Part shown: positions 1 to 12,755 of the stretch, piece by piece
How the letters are laid out: each line of letters starts with the position of its first letter
Position numbering within the stretch: the first letter of the stretch is position 1
DNA from: Ypsolopha sequella
Lineage: Eukaryota > Arthropoda > Insecta > Lepidoptera > Ypsolophidae
DNA: 64,000 nucleotides
Assembly (NCBI GenBank): GCA_934047225.1
Contig: OW203992.1
Span: forward strand, 5,259,501-5,323,500
Reading direction: 5' to 3'
Made by a program: the position numbers and the translations under genes
The notes under the pieces: model-generated
What the model was told of the DNA's origin: nothing
The model's input: only the letters and a program-made list of their open reading frames with translations
Database searches by the model: none

Positions 1-3000
1 GGCCGATCTGATATTATTATACAAAATATCACTACACAGCTAAAGAAGCTTCCTCCATTGCCAATTTTCTATCAGCATGATTTGTTTAACTTTTCAATAA
101 AAGTAAATAATTGCATCGCAACAATCCGAGCACTAAAACAAGATGATTACCTACGCAGTCCCGAACTCGCTACAGCTCTGATGTCTAAGCTACCGAGCAC
201 TCTAATTAGCAAGTGGACTGATTATGCCTACACAAAGTTGTTACAAGGTCAATCAAAACTCGAATTACTTGCCGCATTCCTAAAACATGAGGCTGAAATG
301 CTTTCTATCGTCGGTGTAAGTCAACCGCCAGAACAAAAGAAATCCGATTATTACCCATTTAAACGATCTGATGATAACAAACATCGTATTCGACCGGTTC
401 TTGCAACAACAAGTGTTGAAGTAAATAAAACAGATAAATTGTGCAAATTTTGCAAAAAGGAAAGTCATTTATTACCAGATTGTCGTATATTCAAAAGGGC
501 CATGCGAAGAGATAAATGGAACTTCATAAAAATGCACAAATTATGTTATTGTTGCATGATTACTCGTCACGATAAAAGGACATGCCCTGCGCCTGTGTGC
601 GATATAGATGAATGCGGGCTTGCACACCACCGTCTTCTACATTGGAAGAAACCTGTTTCCGAACCATCAGCTGATGACAATCAAGGTCAGGGGCGGGAGC
701 CGGCTCAATCTTCGTCACACAGCACAGTAGCGCACATCGCGTCGAACTATGACGTGTCGTCTGCACCCTCGGGTGACGTCATGTTGAAAGTAGTGGCAGT
801 GAATTTGTGCGGACCCAACGGTTCGGTGTCAACATACGCCCTTTTGGACGATGCAGCGTCAGTGTCTATCCTGGACGCAGAATTAGCGAATGAATTAGGG
901 CTGACAGCTGAACAATCGAGTGCCATAAAGTTTATAGACGCATTCGGTCTAGAAGTGTTTCAATCCGATGCCCCAAAAGTGTCAGTGCAAATATCCGGCG
1001 AGGACAAAGTGAATCACAACATTAAGTTACGTAAAGTGTCTCAGTTAAACCTACCAATGCAAAACTTGTCTGTAATCAACAACATTAATTGTAAACATTT
1101 GTTAGGTATAAAGGACCGTGTTTGTAAAGAACGTATAGTTCCGCGATTATTGATCGGTGAAGATAATTACTTTCTTTTAGCGCCGCTTGAGGTAATTCAT
1201 GGTAACAAAAATGTGCCGTATGCAACTCTTTGCCGCCTAGGATGGACCATCCATGGCTATTGTGCTCGCACTCACTCCGAAACTGACGTAAGTAAACATG
1301 TTTTCCATCTCGCTCATTCTGATAAAGATTCCGCGGATTTATCTACATTGAATGACCTAATTAAAAACTCTTTCACATTGGACTCCATAGGAATATCGAC
1401 TTTATGCCGAGAGAATAAGGCTCATTTACGGGCAACACAAATCCTAGACGATACTTTACGACAGATTGGGGATCAGTGGGAAGTTGGTTTACCCTTTACA
1501 AAGGACGATTTTGTATTACCTGATTCCTACGATTATGCACTATCGCGGCTACATACTTTGTTCAAAAAGTTTCAGAAAGATGACGCCTACGCACACAGGT
1601 ATGCGATGGAAATGAGCAAGCTGTTTCATGACGGCTACGCGCGGGTACTCACCGAGAACGAGCTTAAAGCTGCTCATATCTGGTATCTTCCTCATTTCGG
1701 TGTCCAAAATCCAAACAAGCCTGATAAACTGAGGCTAGTATTCGACGCAAAAGGACAAGTCGAAGGTATGTGCCTTAACCAATTTCTACTTACGGGACCC
1801 GACCTTTATAATTCATTATTTGGGATAATGCTCAGATTTCGCGAGAATAAAATAGTTGTTATCGGAGACATTAAGGACATGTTTTTACGAATAAAAATTC
1901 GTCCTGAAGACCAACATGTTTTGAGATTCTTGTGGCGTGAGTCATCTGATACTCCGATAAAACATTGCGCGATGCAAAGTTTAGTTTTTGGCGCGACATG
2001 CTCACCCTTTATTGCACAATATGTTAAAAATAAAAACGCATTAAAGTATGAGGATTTATATCCGGAAGCCGTTCATTCCATACTGAAAAACCATTATATG
2101 GACGACTGCTTACATTCATGTAGTAACGAGGAAAGCGCAATAAAACTCGTGCACGATATCACGGCTATACACAAGAGTGGTGGTTTCGAGATTAGGCGAT
2201 GGTCGAGCAATAGCAAACAGGTTTTGGAGAACATACCGACTGAAGCGCTTGCTCCGTCTGCCGTTCAGTTTAAGGACGGAGCTATGAATACAAGTGAGCG
2301 CACTCTCGGATTGATGTGGCATCCGGCAGATGACACATTTGGTTTTAAAGTATGTTTTAGCCGTGTACCGAGGTCAATTTTAGATGGTGAAGAACCCCCT
2401 ACGAAGGCTAAAATGTTGAGTATAATTATGTCGGTCTATGATATTCATGGTTTTTTATCACCATTCCTAATCAAAAGCAAAATTCTTCTTCAGAACGTAC
2501 ACCGCAGTGGTGTAGACTGGAAATGCCACATCCGACCAGAAGAGCATACACGTTGGGTGAAGTGGCTCGATGAACTGAAGCAATTGGAAACGTTACGTAT
2601 ACCTAGGTGGTATAAAAATGCAGGTACGTGGACACCGTGTTACTTGAACGAGATATCAAACTCGCCTGATAGCGAGATTATAATTAACACTCAATTACAT
2701 GCATTTTGTGACGCGTCAATTAAGGCAGTGGCTACTGTAATATTTTGGCGGTTAACTCGAGCAGACGGTCATGTTATTGTGTTTTTTGCTGCTAGCAAAA
2801 GTAGGGTGACCCCACTTCGTCCAATTTCTGTGCCTAGGTTAGAGTTACAGGGATCCTTAATAGCCGCACGCTTAGCTCAAACCGTGCAAAACGAACAGAA
2901 GGACCTCCAAGCAGATAAAAGATATTTTTGGACGGACTCCAGTACGGTTTTACAATGGATACGTGGTGACCCCAGGAGTTACAAGCCTTATGTCGCACAC

Positions 3001-4755
3001 AGGCTCGGTGAGATTGATGAGCTTTCAAATATGTCTGAATGGCGACACGTACCTACGAGCTTGAATGTGGCCGATATAGCCACGAGAGAAGATGCACCAC
3101 CATTAAAATTTACCGATGTATGGTTCCAGGGTCCGGATTTTCTGCGCTTAACTGAAGATAAATGGCCACGTGACATCAAAAACATGAAGATTACGGAAGA
3201 GGCAGCCTGTGAAGAAAGAAATATTAACGTTGTGGTATCCCGTGATTCCGACCGTCACTTCTCTTTGCCAAACGAAAACAACATATCTTCTTGGACTGTT
3301 CTACTTCGCTGTACCGCTCGGATCCTATTGTTATTCAGAAAACAGCAAGGTAAGAAGACACATGTTGATGTTGACCTTATGAAGGAGGCAGAAACCTTGC
3401 TGATTAAAAAAAGTCAACATGATTCGTTTGCTACTGAAATTCAATGCCTGGAACAAAATAAAGGTTTACCGTCAAGCAGCCGTATAGCAAAGCTGACTCC
3501 CTATATTGATGAAAAGGGCTTATTACGTGTTGGAGGCCGCATCGACAAGACTGCAGGGATCAGCACAACGACCATGCGTCCTGTCATTCTTGATGGGAAG
3601 CACAGAACTACACGTTTACTTGTGGAGTACTACCATAGACGTGCACTTCATGGAGCTCATGAGATGGTCGTTAACGAACTTAGACAGCAGTACTGGGTGA
3701 TAAAGCTCCGCCCCACCGTGCGAGCGGTGGGTGCGCGATGCTTGTTTTGCCGCTACCGCCGTGCCACACCGAAGCCTCAGCGTATGGCTGACCTACCAGC
3801 CGCACGTCTGCAGCATCATCGACGCCCTTTCAGTTTCACTGGAATGGATTTTTTTGGCCCGATGGAAGTCACGGTGGGTCGAAGAAGACACAAGATGTAC
3901 GGTGTACTATTTACATGCCTAACAGTTCGTGCGCTCCATATTGAATTAACAGATAGTCTTACGACTGACGCGACTATTATGGCCTTAAGAAGAATGATAT
4001 CACGTAGGGGAACGCCGATTGTTATCTACTCTGACAACGGAACTAACTTGAGATCAGCCGACACGGAATTGAGACGAAGTGTTGAGACACTTAACGCAAC
4101 CAAGCTACGAGAGGACGGATCTATAAGAGGAATCGAGTGGCGATTCATTCCTCCTGGAGCACCAGAGATGGCAGGGGCCTGGGAGAGAATGGTGCGTACG
4201 GTAAAGACCGCATTAAAAGTAGCACTTAAAGAGCGCGCACCACATCCCGAGACTCTGTCTACGTTCGTTGCAGAGGTCGAAGCTTTGGTGAATAGTCGAC
4301 CGATAACTCACGTGTCAGCGGATCCCAGTTACCCGGAAGCCTTGACCCCAAACCATTTTCTCATTGGAACCTCTTCAAACGGTCCATCATTCGGCATATA
4401 CGAGAATAGTGATCTCTGTCTAAGAAAGCGATGGCGAATAGCGCAGCGGTTGGCTGATATGTTTTGGGGGCGCTGGGTTAAAGAATATTTACCGACACTA
4501 TTGCCTAGACAGAAGTGGACCACTGAAGAGAGAGCTTTGGAAGTTGGAGATTATGTTATTTTAGTCGAGCCTAAACTTGATCGTGGTAGTTGGCGTCACG
4601 GAGTAGTGAGTGCGACGCACGCAGGTAGGGATGGTCGCGTACGTATTGTAGATGTGCGCACTCGTACTGGGTTACTTCGACGTCCGGCGACCCGCGTCGC
4701 TCTACTAAATCCAGTCGATTGTAGTGCTGACTCTGACGTCACTTGTCAGCACTAA
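1..4755 (+). CDS. BEL/Pao retrotransposon gag-pol polyprotein, 5' end outside the window
   Basis: One frame is open from base 1 to the TAA at 4753-4755, so the start lies upstream of the window. Counting base 1 as codon 1, two CCHC zinc knuckles (CX2CX4HX4C) begin near residues 148 and 182. An aspartic protease motif DDAAS is at about 283. Reverse transcriptase carries YMDD at 699-702. RNase H acidic residues are near 904 and 979. The integrase has an HHCC-like zinc region followed by a catalytic triad at about D1283, D1345 and E1395, and a basic C-terminal domain. This order (gag, protease, RT, RNase H, integrase) is that of BEL/Pao elements. The frame has no stop or frameshift, which suggests a young insertion that could be autonomous if the missing 5' end is intact. 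It would act in cytoplasmic particles and integrate cDNA in the nucleus. Confidence 0.93.
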   Translation, partial: GRSDIIIQNITTQLKKLPPLPIFYQHDLFNFSIKVNNCIATIRALKQDDYLRSPELATALMSKLPSTLISKWTDYAYTKLLQGQSKLELLAAFLKHEAEMLSIVGVSQPPEQKKSDYYPFKRSDDNKHRIRPVLATTSVEVNKTDKLCKFCKKESHLLPDCRIFKRAMRRDKWNFIKMHKLCYCCMITRHDKRTCPAPVCDIDECGLAHHRLLHWKKPVSEPSADDNQGQGREPAQSSSHSTVAHIASNYDVSSAPSGDVMLKVVAVNLCGPNGSVSTYALLDDAASVSILDAELANELGLTAEQSSAIKFIDAFGLEVFQSDAPKVSVQISGEDKVNHNIKLRKVSQLNLPMQNLSVINNINCKHLLGIKDRVCKERIVPRLLIGEDNYFLLAPLEVIHGNKNVPYATLCRLGWTIHGYCARTHSETDVSKHVFHLAHSDKDSADLSTLNDLIKNSFTLDSIGISTLCRENKAHLRATQILDDTLRQIGDQWEVGLPFTKDDFVLPDSYDYALSRLHTLFKKFQKDDAYAHRYAMEMSKLFHDGYARVLTENELKAAHIWYLPHFGVQNPNKPDKLRLVFDAKGQVEGMCLNQFLLTGPDLYNSLFGIMLRFRENKIVVIGDIKDMFLRIKIRPEDQHVLRFLWRESSDTPIKHCAMQSLVFGATCSPFIAQYVKNKNALKYEDLYPEAVHSILKNHYMDDCLHSCSNEESAIKLVHDITAIHKSGGFEIRRWSSNSKQVLENIPTEALAPSAVQFKDGAMNTSERTLGLMWHPADDTFGFKVCFSRVPRSILDGEEPPTKAKMLSIIMSVYDIHGFLSPFLIKSKILLQNVHRSGVDWKCHIRPEEHTRWVKWLDELKQLETLRIPRWYKNAGTWTPCYLNEISNSPDSEIIINTQLHAFCDASIKAVATVIFWRLTRADGHVIVFFAASKSRVTPLRPISVPRLELQGSLIAARLAQTVQNEQKDLQADKRYFWTDSSTVLQWIRGDPRSYKPYVAHRLGEIDELSNMSEWRHVPTSLNVADIATREDAPPLKFTDVWFQGPDFLRLTEDKWPRDIKNMKITEEAACEERNINVVVSRDSDRHFSLPNENNISSWTVLLRCTARILLLFRKQQGKKTHVDVDLMKEAETLLIKKSQHDSFATEIQCLEQNKGLPSSSRIAKLTPYIDEKGLLRVGGRIDKTAGISTTTMRPVILDGKHRTTRLLVEYYHRRALHGAHEMVVNELRQQYWVIKLRPTVRAVGARCLFCRYRRATPKPQRMADLPAARLQHHRRPFSFTGMDFFGPMEVTVGRRRHKMYGVLFTCLTVRALHIELTDSLTTDATIMALRRMISRRGTPIVIYSDNGTNLRSADTELRRSVETLNATKLREDGSIRGIEWRFIPPGAPEMAGAWERMVRTVKTALKVALKERAPHPETLSTFVAEVEALVNSRPITHVSADPSYPEALTPNHFLIGTSSNGPSFGIYENSDLCLRKRWRIAQRLADMFWGRWVKEYLPTLLPRQKWTTEERALEVGDYVILVEPKLDRGSWRHGVVSATHAGRDGRVRIVDVRTRTGLLRRPATRVALLNPVDCSADSDVTCQH

Positions 4756-4766
4756 GGGGGCGGAAT

Positions 4767-5086
4767 TGTAGGCGACGCATATGTGGATATGTATAGGTAT
4801 ATGTTTTTAGATATATATAGTTTTTTGGTCAATATACTTATTTAAATTTTAGTTTATGTACAAGTGCTGCCATCTATCATTTTGTTTAATAATTAAAGGC
4901 GACAATTAGCGGGTGCACAACGAATTTACTTTTATAATAATATTGGCCGGTAGACGGTAGTTTAGTTTTTGTAGACTCTCGTAGACTTCGATGGAAGCTT
5001 GTTCGATGTGCACCTTTAGTCTTTGTTTAACTAAAATTTCGGTAGTTTTTATTATTCAAATCCCTTACAAAGTTTGATCCCTTACA
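4767..5086 (+). repeat. 3' LTR of the BEL/Pao element
   Basis: The LTR follows the stop codon and a purine-rich tract (4754-4765). It starts TGTAGGCGACGC and ends at a CCCTTACA; that motif occurs twice, ending at 5069 and 5086. The later end is preferred because the disrupted Pao reading frame resumes directly after it. A TATA-like run lies near 4809-4818. The 5' LTR and the target-site duplication partner lie outside the window, so the exact end is uncertain by 17 bases. Confidence 0.6.
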
Positions 5087-8000
5087 GGTACCTACCGTTG
5101 GAAAAGGTTCCAGATCTCGCTCAGTTAACAGGTCACCCACCGATTCCTCTTGCTGATCGAGAATATCACACACCAGCTCCGGTTGATCTAATACTAGGAT
5201 CTGACGTTCTTGGTCAAGTGTTAGACGGAACCAAGGTTTCGCTCGGCCCTGGCAAGCCTATAGCCTTCGGCACGATATTTGATTTTACATTGATTGGACC
5301 TTTCGAAAGTTTACATACTTCACCCACGAATCAGGTCAACTCAGTTCACATTGTCGGCTCTCACACGGACTCAGAGCATTCCACTCATGACATTCACAAA
5401 AGTCTTGAGAGTTTTTGGGAATCCGAGGAACCCCAAACCTACAAGCATACCAGCCCATTAGAGGATCAGTGTGAGGACATTTTCCGCACCACAACTACTC
5501 GTGAACCATCAGGTCAATATGTGGTTACACTGCCCTTTCTGCACAACGCGCCGACATTAGGTTCCACTCACGCTATTGCGCTACGCAGGTTTCTCAATTT
5601 GGAGAAGAAGCTGCTAGCGAACCCGCCCTTCCGCTCGAAATACGTAGAGTTTATGTCAGATTACATAAAATTGGGACATATGTCGCCGTGTCACCACAAT
5701 AACTTTGCTCATAAATCCCATTTCTATATCCCACATCATGGCATATTCAAGCCAGGGTCAGAAAAGTTACGCTGCGTGTTTGACGGAAGTTGTAAGAGCT
5801 CAAACGGCGTCAATCTAAATGATTGTCTTCATACAGGTCCAGCTCTTCAACAAGATATTGTTGACATTATCATGTCCTTCAGGATCCACTCACAAGTTTT
5901 CAGCACAGACATCCGAATGATGTTCAGAAATATACTCATTCACCCAGAGCAAAGACCTTTTCAACTCATTCTCTGGCGGTCTTCACCCGACCAGCCCCTG
6001 CTCACGTATGCCCTTAATACCGTCACATATGGATTAAGGTCCAGCCCATACCATGCCATCCGCACTTTACTCCAATTGGCTGATGACGAAGGTCATCGTT
6101 ACCCCCACGCTGCTCAGATCCTCCGCAAATCAATATTTGTGGACGACATTCTCTCAGGTGCAGATTCTGTGGAATCCGCTCAGTCGCTCCAAAGCGACCT
6201 GATCGAGTTACTCGCCCTAGGTGGCTTCCAGCTCAGTAAATGGACCTCCAACTCGCCTCAGCTCCTTGAACGGTTCCCAGATGACCAGTGCGACATGCCC
6301 AAGGACTTTGACTTCAGTCCCGACTCTAATTCCATTAAGGTTCTGGGAATACAGTGGATTCCTCAAACTGATGAGTTCACTTATCGCATTTCTCTGCCCA
6401 CTCATGCTCAAGTCACAAAGCGCTCCATTCTCAGTACAGTAGCGTCTCTTTATGACCCCAATGGCTGGGTCACTCCAGTCATCTTCCGCGCAAAGATTCT
6501 TCTCCAGAAGCTTTGGCTTCTGAAAATAGGATGGGATGAGCCTATCTCTGAAGAAGTCCACACAGAGTGGCAACACATCTCAGAGGATCTTCCTCAGCTC
6601 TCAAACTTCCGTTTACCTCGGCACATTTGTAAGTATAAGCCCACGTCTACTTACTCACTTCACGGGTTCGCGGACGCATCAGAGGCTGGCTTTGGTGCCG
6701 TTATCTACCTTCATGAGCGCAATACCACTGGACATGTCAATGTACACCTAATCATTGGCAAGTCCAAGGTCGCACCCATAAAGACTCGTCTCTCAATCCC
6801 GAAATTGGAGTTGTCAGCCGCGACTCTTTTATCTCAGCTCATGACTCGAGTTTCAGCCCAACTGTCAGCTCATATAGCCATTCAAACACACACATGCTGG
6901 TCAGATAGCACAATAGTGTTGGCATGGCTCAATACCCCACCTCACCGATTACAGACTTTCGAGGCCAATCGAGTGGCTAAGATCACAGCTACTTCAACTA
7001 GCCATACGTGGAGGCATGTGCCCACGAACCCCAACCCTGCTGACTGTGCAAGCAGAGGCATGTCTGCCCAGTCTCTCTCACTTCATGACCTTTGGTGGTC
7101 ACCCAGTTGGCTCAAATAACCTACCTGCACTTGGCCCAAGATGCCACCCGCTCTAGGCCATCATGCTCTCCCAGGCCTTAAGCCCAAAAAGGTACCAGCA
7201 CACATAGCAGTCCCAGATATCGATCTGGACTTGCTCACTCGCTACAGCTCACTTGACAAGCTCGTCGGAGTGACGGCTTGTATTAAAAGGTTCATATTCA
7301 ATTGTCGGCACAGCCCAGATGCACGGCGCTCTGGTCCGTTGACAGCTAGTGAACGCAGGGACGCTCTGTTGCACTGGGTCCGCTCTGTTCAGCACAATGA
7401 GTTTGCTGAAGACATTAATCGTATCCAGACTGATAAGGTTTGTCCCGTTCGGCTCCAGCGTCTCTCGCCCTTCATAAAGGACGGCCTCTTGAGAGTCGGT
7501 GGTCGTCTCTCTCACGCGTCAATTAGGTATGACGCTCAACACCCACTCATTCTATCCAGCTCAAGTCCGCTCGTAGATCTCATTATAGATCACTATCACA
7601 CAATACACTGCCACCCTGGAGCTGACACATTACACGCCATATTACGCCAGCAGTACTGGATTCTGTCCGCTCGTCGTATTATTAGACACCGCGTGTTTAA
7701 ATGTATTAGATGTTTCCGGTGCCGCGCTCAGCCTAAGGCTCCGCTCATGGCTGATCTCCCAGTAGACAGAGTTACTCCTCAGCCAGTTTTTAGTCACGTC
7801 ACGACGGACTTTGCTGGCCACTTCTTCGTTAAATCCAGCACGTTGCGGAACGCGAAACTCATAAAAGCGTACTTTTGTATTTTCGTTTGCCTCGCAACAA
7901 AGGCGGTTCATTTGGAACCAGTCTCTGCACTCTCAACGGAAGCGTTCTTTGCGGCATTGCAACGTTTTATCTCACGTCGCGGTACTCCGGTTCTCATTCG

Positions 8001-8742
8001 CTCAGACTGCGGCACAAACTATGTAGGTGCTAGGAATCAACTCATTGAAGTTCAGAACTTCCTCAGGTCAAACAATGATGCAATCACTCACAAGCTCGCG
8101 AATCAGCACATAACTTGGTTACTGAACCCGCCTAAAGGGCCTTGGTTCGGCGCTCTGCACGAAATAAACGTAAAATCCACCAAGCAACTACTTTATCGCG
8201 TGATAGGTGAACAGCACCTCACTTTTGAAGAATTCTCTACTCTTTTGGCTCGAATTGAGGCTGTACTCAACTCAAGACCAATTTCATCCGACCCTACGGA
8301 CTTTGAACCTCTCACGGCCGGACATTTCATTATTGGTCGTCCACTCACCGCTCTACCTGAGCAGTCTTTTGACGACAGACCCATATCTGCTCTTAAACGG
8401 TTTCAACTCATTCAAGCGCTCTCTCAGCGCTTTTGGACTCTCTGGTCCAGATCCTACCTCCATACCCTGCAAACCCGCTCCAAATGGCTCTCCCCTTCTT
8501 CCCCTCCTCAAGTGGGTGAACTGGTCCTCATCAAAGAGGATGACCTGCCTCCGCTCCAATGGAAGTTGGGGAGAATTCTCCGCACGATACCTGGCAAGGA
8601 TGGAGTGATCCGAGTTGTGGATCTGGACACAGCTCATGGAAATCTGCGACGACCTGTGTTCAAGATAGCCAGGCTGCCGTTGGATTCAGCTCAAGAGGAG
8701 TCGCAGCCCCGGCCCCCCCAGGATGTTCACGCTACAGCGTGA
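5087..8742 (+). pseudogene. Pao-type retrotransposon pol, truncated by insertion and with an in-frame stop
   Basis: The sequence resumes inside the aspartic-protease-like DUF1758 domain, where the neighbouring BEL element inserted; the gag half must lie upstream of the window. It continues through reverse transcriptase (FVDD at 6136-6147), RNase H (acidic residue near 6673) and an integrase with catalytic D near 7807, D near 8005 and E at 8161, to a TGA at 8740-8742. A TAA at 7117-7119 interrupts the frame between RNase H and integrase. The frame on both sides is the same, so this is a point nonsense change and not a frameshift. It is unlike the BEL copy next to it in codon use and sequence, so it is a different lineage and an older host for the insertion. 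Family assignment is strong; the copy is not functional. Confidence 0.9.
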
Positions 8743-9139
8743 CGCATGATTCGCGCGCGCATGCGCGGACGACCACCCCCCCCCCCGCCGCGCGCCGGTC
8801 GAGGCGCGCGCGGGCGCTGGTCTCACTCTGTTTCGCCGCAACCGTCGACCGAACAATACGTGTGTGCACACATTCGCGACGCCACAACCAATCTCGCGTA
8901 TCTACCGTATCTTGTGATCATATCAGTGCTGTGTATTACTCCAAGACATTCTGCACATCCCTGTCCAAGATCAGCCCTGTCATCATCAGCCCGACAAGGA
9001 GTACACCACGCGGCACATTGTCAGCGCATTCGTCTCTCGCCCATCAACATTCCAACCAGGTCAGTGCACCCACATTGTTTTCCACAATTCTCCCGTGTCA
9101 AATCCCATCAGCCCTGCATTCCTGTAGCCAGCGGTTACA
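8724..9139 (+). repeat. Probable 3' LTR or 3' untranslated end of the Pao-type element
   Basis: A TGTTCAC start near 8724, just before the pol stop, is typical of LTR starts in this superfamily, and the region is CG-rich near 8750-8820 unlike what follows. No second LTR copy is present to compare, so the end is a guess at a TTACA near 9139. The element could instead run to the AATAAA near 9447. Open frames in this stretch have no family features. Confidence 0.35.
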
Positions 9140-12100
9140 CCCCTTTTATTACTACGACTAAACGATCGACCCAAAAATGCAGACACAGCTCTCTCACTCT
9201 TCACTCTATTCAGAAAAATCTCGCAACTAATCGCAAAGACTCAATAATCTGCTCGGACCCCGAATTCCGGCCAGTCCGGAATATTCGTACTCTCCAGTCC
9301 GCAATAAGATACGGTGACTTGGACATTCCGGTGATAGTTGAAAGGAGGGTGTTTGCGCTTTTGTCACTGCTTTTTGGTCAGGGTCGAATGGAATTTGACC
9401 TCTTTGTAAGCTGTATGGAGTTTTTGTATTGCTGAAGCGAAAAAAATAAAGACAAACCAAAACCTTTCAGAGTAACAAAATGTATCTATGGCACGCTCCA
9501 AAACTTAAACCATTATTCTACCTACTTATCATATTAAACAAGTTCAGATCTATGAATTTTAAACTTTATTGAAAAATACACCTTTAAATTGTAATCAGTA
9601 GGTATTTTGGTATATTTTGCGTATTTTTTTTGTTTGGTCAAAAAGTTTCAGTTGGGAAGCCGGTAGCAGTCTTGCACATTTCTCGCCCCAACTGGCTAAC
9701 TACCTACTAAGTGACAACTGACTCTCTAACACAGTGTTACATTTGCAGAAAAATGTGGAAAAACAAATAATAAAAGCAAAGTGCAAAGGACTTCGTAGAG
9801 CGAATGATTTTATGATTTGACTCTCCAAGTCTTTATCTCTATAGATAAATACAACGATACAATCTGTATGTATGTTTTTTTATATAATGAGATAACCATT
9901 TCCCGTATTTTAATTAGTTTGATAGTTACCTAGAGTGTAACTATTGATCTGAAACAAGTCAAAAAAATAATATGGCGAAGGCAAATATTGTATAGAGCGG
10001 GCCAAGTGAGAGCGACGGACGGAGCTGTGAACAAAGGCAGTATTTGCAGATAGTTGTGCAAACAAGGGAAAACTTTGAGTTTTCAAAAAATTGCGATGTA
10101 TGAATGTTTTAAATCTACTTACATGTCCATTTCCCAAACTCTCGTCTGTTTGTGTGAAGATCTATGTGTATATATCATATCTGATCAGAGCTTTTATGAG
10201 CCACCAGCATATTAAAAGTCACCTTATTTTGCATTTAGGGAAAAACCAGCTAACTTAAATCTCAAACCTCGTAAACCTAGAAATTTTTGACAATTCATCA
10301 ATCATCATGAACGCTCAGAACCAAAAATATCAAATTCATTGGGTATCTCCAAGTACGTACTAAGACCATTCCTTCCAAAATAAATCTTCAAGGGAAAACC
10401 AAGTTAACGGAGTCGACAGAAGTTATAAATTCGTTTGAAAGGAACCGATCTCTTCATTTCCCACCCCATTGTGAAGGAGACGATGAGCGGTGGAATTAAC
10501 GAATTTGTCAAACGTTGAGAGCCTTTATTAGTTTTTCTCTTCTTCGCATTTCTTTGAAACAATCCATACATTCTTTGTTGGAAAAGTAAGAATTTTAGAA
10601 GACTGCCATGATTTCTTTGCAGCCTTCCTATAGACATAGGTATATTACAAATAATTGCTTCCTGTGTAAATGTAAAAGTATTCATACAAAAGGTCAAAAC
10701 TGATTGTAAAGTCCACAGCTTATTTTCTTCATATTTTTATCTAGTAACATCTAACTACGTCTCTTTTCAGCCCAAAAAAGTAAAATTTTATGAAACACAA
10801 TCATTAGAGGTATAAAGAGGTAGAAACAAAATATTAGAGGATATTTTGAATAATGCTTCGTATTTACGCAAAATTTAGCAAGTTGTATAATTTTCATCTA
10901 CACTGGAAATAAAAAAGAGAGAAATACAAACGACGTTCATGTAAGAAGACTAAGTATATACACTATTCTATAAATAAACAGTTACCGTTTCATGGAAAAC
11001 AGATTTTACCTGAAAACATTTCACAAATTCGGTGGTTTTTGAATATTTCGCCATCATGCACCTCTAGATGAGATATCGGTCGGAGTGTGGTGTGGGGGGG
11101 AAGGGCAACATATATAAAGATGTGTGCAAAATTTCATTGAGATCAAAGCCATCAGGACGTCACAAACACCTAAAGCATTTATAAAACAGCTGCGCGGGAT
11201 GGCCCACCTTAAGGGTCCGTATAAGGTTTCAAATTATCTTACTGTCTTATTGTCTTACTTGGTCAATCAGTTCAATAAAAATAATAGAGATAGTAGACTA
11301 TGGGGCTGATCTTAACATTTTAGACAAATCGCAAAAGATTTAAGTTCACTCAATAGAAAAAAATTACGAAGTAAAAATTAGGAGTTCAAAGTTCATGTTT
11401 TTCGAGTGTTTAAGAGCCTTTCTTAAATTATACAAACTGTACTATAAATAAATGCACAAAAACCTTGTCTAAAATTTTTAGAACATTTAGTAATTTCATC
11501 TAGAAGTCGAGTTATTAAATAAAGACGCAGCACACGGCTGGAGAGCGCGCTATTTTAAACTAAAAGGAAACGTCATAGAGTTAAGTTCTGATAAATGCAA
11601 AATGAGATGCTCTCTGACTTTACATGCAGCCTTAAGCTTCAGTCGGCGCGCACCAAAGTTTTACCCTTATGTTGTCAATATTCTGTTCTTTCGAATGCAA
11701 TGTTTCAAATCTGCCGCCGTCCGTTTATTTGGATAATCCTTCTTTTAAAAGAAGAATTTATTCCTTCCTTCCTTTAAAAGTAAAATTAATAGATATTTCC
11801 GGGAAAGCGCTCTTCACCAAGATTCTTTTTAATGATCTGTCAGAAAATCATTCATTAGAACTAACTGACAAATCCTTTCACTTCAACTGCTTTGGCCGTG
11901 GTATGTCACCACCCGCATGGCGAAAACGTGCCACTAAGCGACTCGTTGTATTTCGGCATGACTTCAGAGTAACCGGGATGGTTATACAGGCAGTTGCGTA
12001 GTATCAATTATTCGTCCGTTACCGACTTCCGTACATTTTCGCAGAAGTCCCTGGAAAGACTGATTATCGCCTCCCCTGCTGTTTCTGGGCGAGTGCTCTT

Positions 12101-12500
12101 CATCCTAGGTTTTATCGACGCTTTCCATCAGGCGCAGTAATGGCAAAGCGTAAGCCCATTGTACATTAAAGAAGTCTATATGTACATACTCGTACATACG
12201 TAGATGGATACATACATTAGACGTGTGATTAGAGTATGTACCTATAATCTTACATTATAGAAATAAAATACTCATTATTATTTTCATAGATAACGTCACG
12301 GATTTCAGAGAAATAAATTGGCTCCTGTACGGTTAATAACAAAATCGGATGGAGGAGCTTTTGATTCCGATTCTAGAAGACCTTTTTCGATTCTTCTGGT
12401 TATTCCTGTGTTTGTTTCAACGGAGTCCAACATATAAGAAGCAAGACTACATGCGTACCTTGCACCAAAGTTCAACCTTATACTGTCACAATTATCTTTA
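9140..12500. other. AT-rich non-coding stretch
   Basis: No gene, RNA or clear repeat was recognised. Short open frames are present but none shows a known motif or codon structure. It may be intron of the Senseless gene downstream. Confidence 0.5.
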
Positions 12501-12755
12501 GACTAGGAGCTTACAGTCGGTAGCCCTATGCATCGAGTAACAAGATCTGAGCAATTCGGAGACGTGTAGAAAAAAAACTCAATCAAAATAATCAGGGTGG
12601 GCTGGGCGTAACCTGGAGCATTTTTTACAGTCAGCAAAAACAAAATCCGCCCAGCCAACCCTCTTTATTTTGATGTAGTTTTTTTTTCTATACAACTACA
12701 TTTTGGTCCATCTTATTATTTGATACATAGGTTTACCGACTGTACGCTCCTAGTC
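12501..12755. mobile_element. MITE with long inverted repeats and TA target duplication
   Basis: Both ends read GACTAGGAGC inward, and arms of well over 40 bp pair imperfectly, including the mirrored GGGTTGGCTGGGCG segments near 12596 and 12650. TA flanks both sides (12499-12500 and 12756-12757), as expected for Tc1/mariner-type transposition. There is no coding capacity. Confidence 0.75.

Noticed and set aside
8746..9435. Open frames of 200 and 229 codons after the Pao pol gene
   Set aside because: They lie in the presumed LTR or 3' region, overlap each other in two frames and have low-complexity C-runs. No domain was recognised.
11669..12001. 110-codon open frame
   Set aside because: Composition is not protein-like and no motif or exon signal was found.
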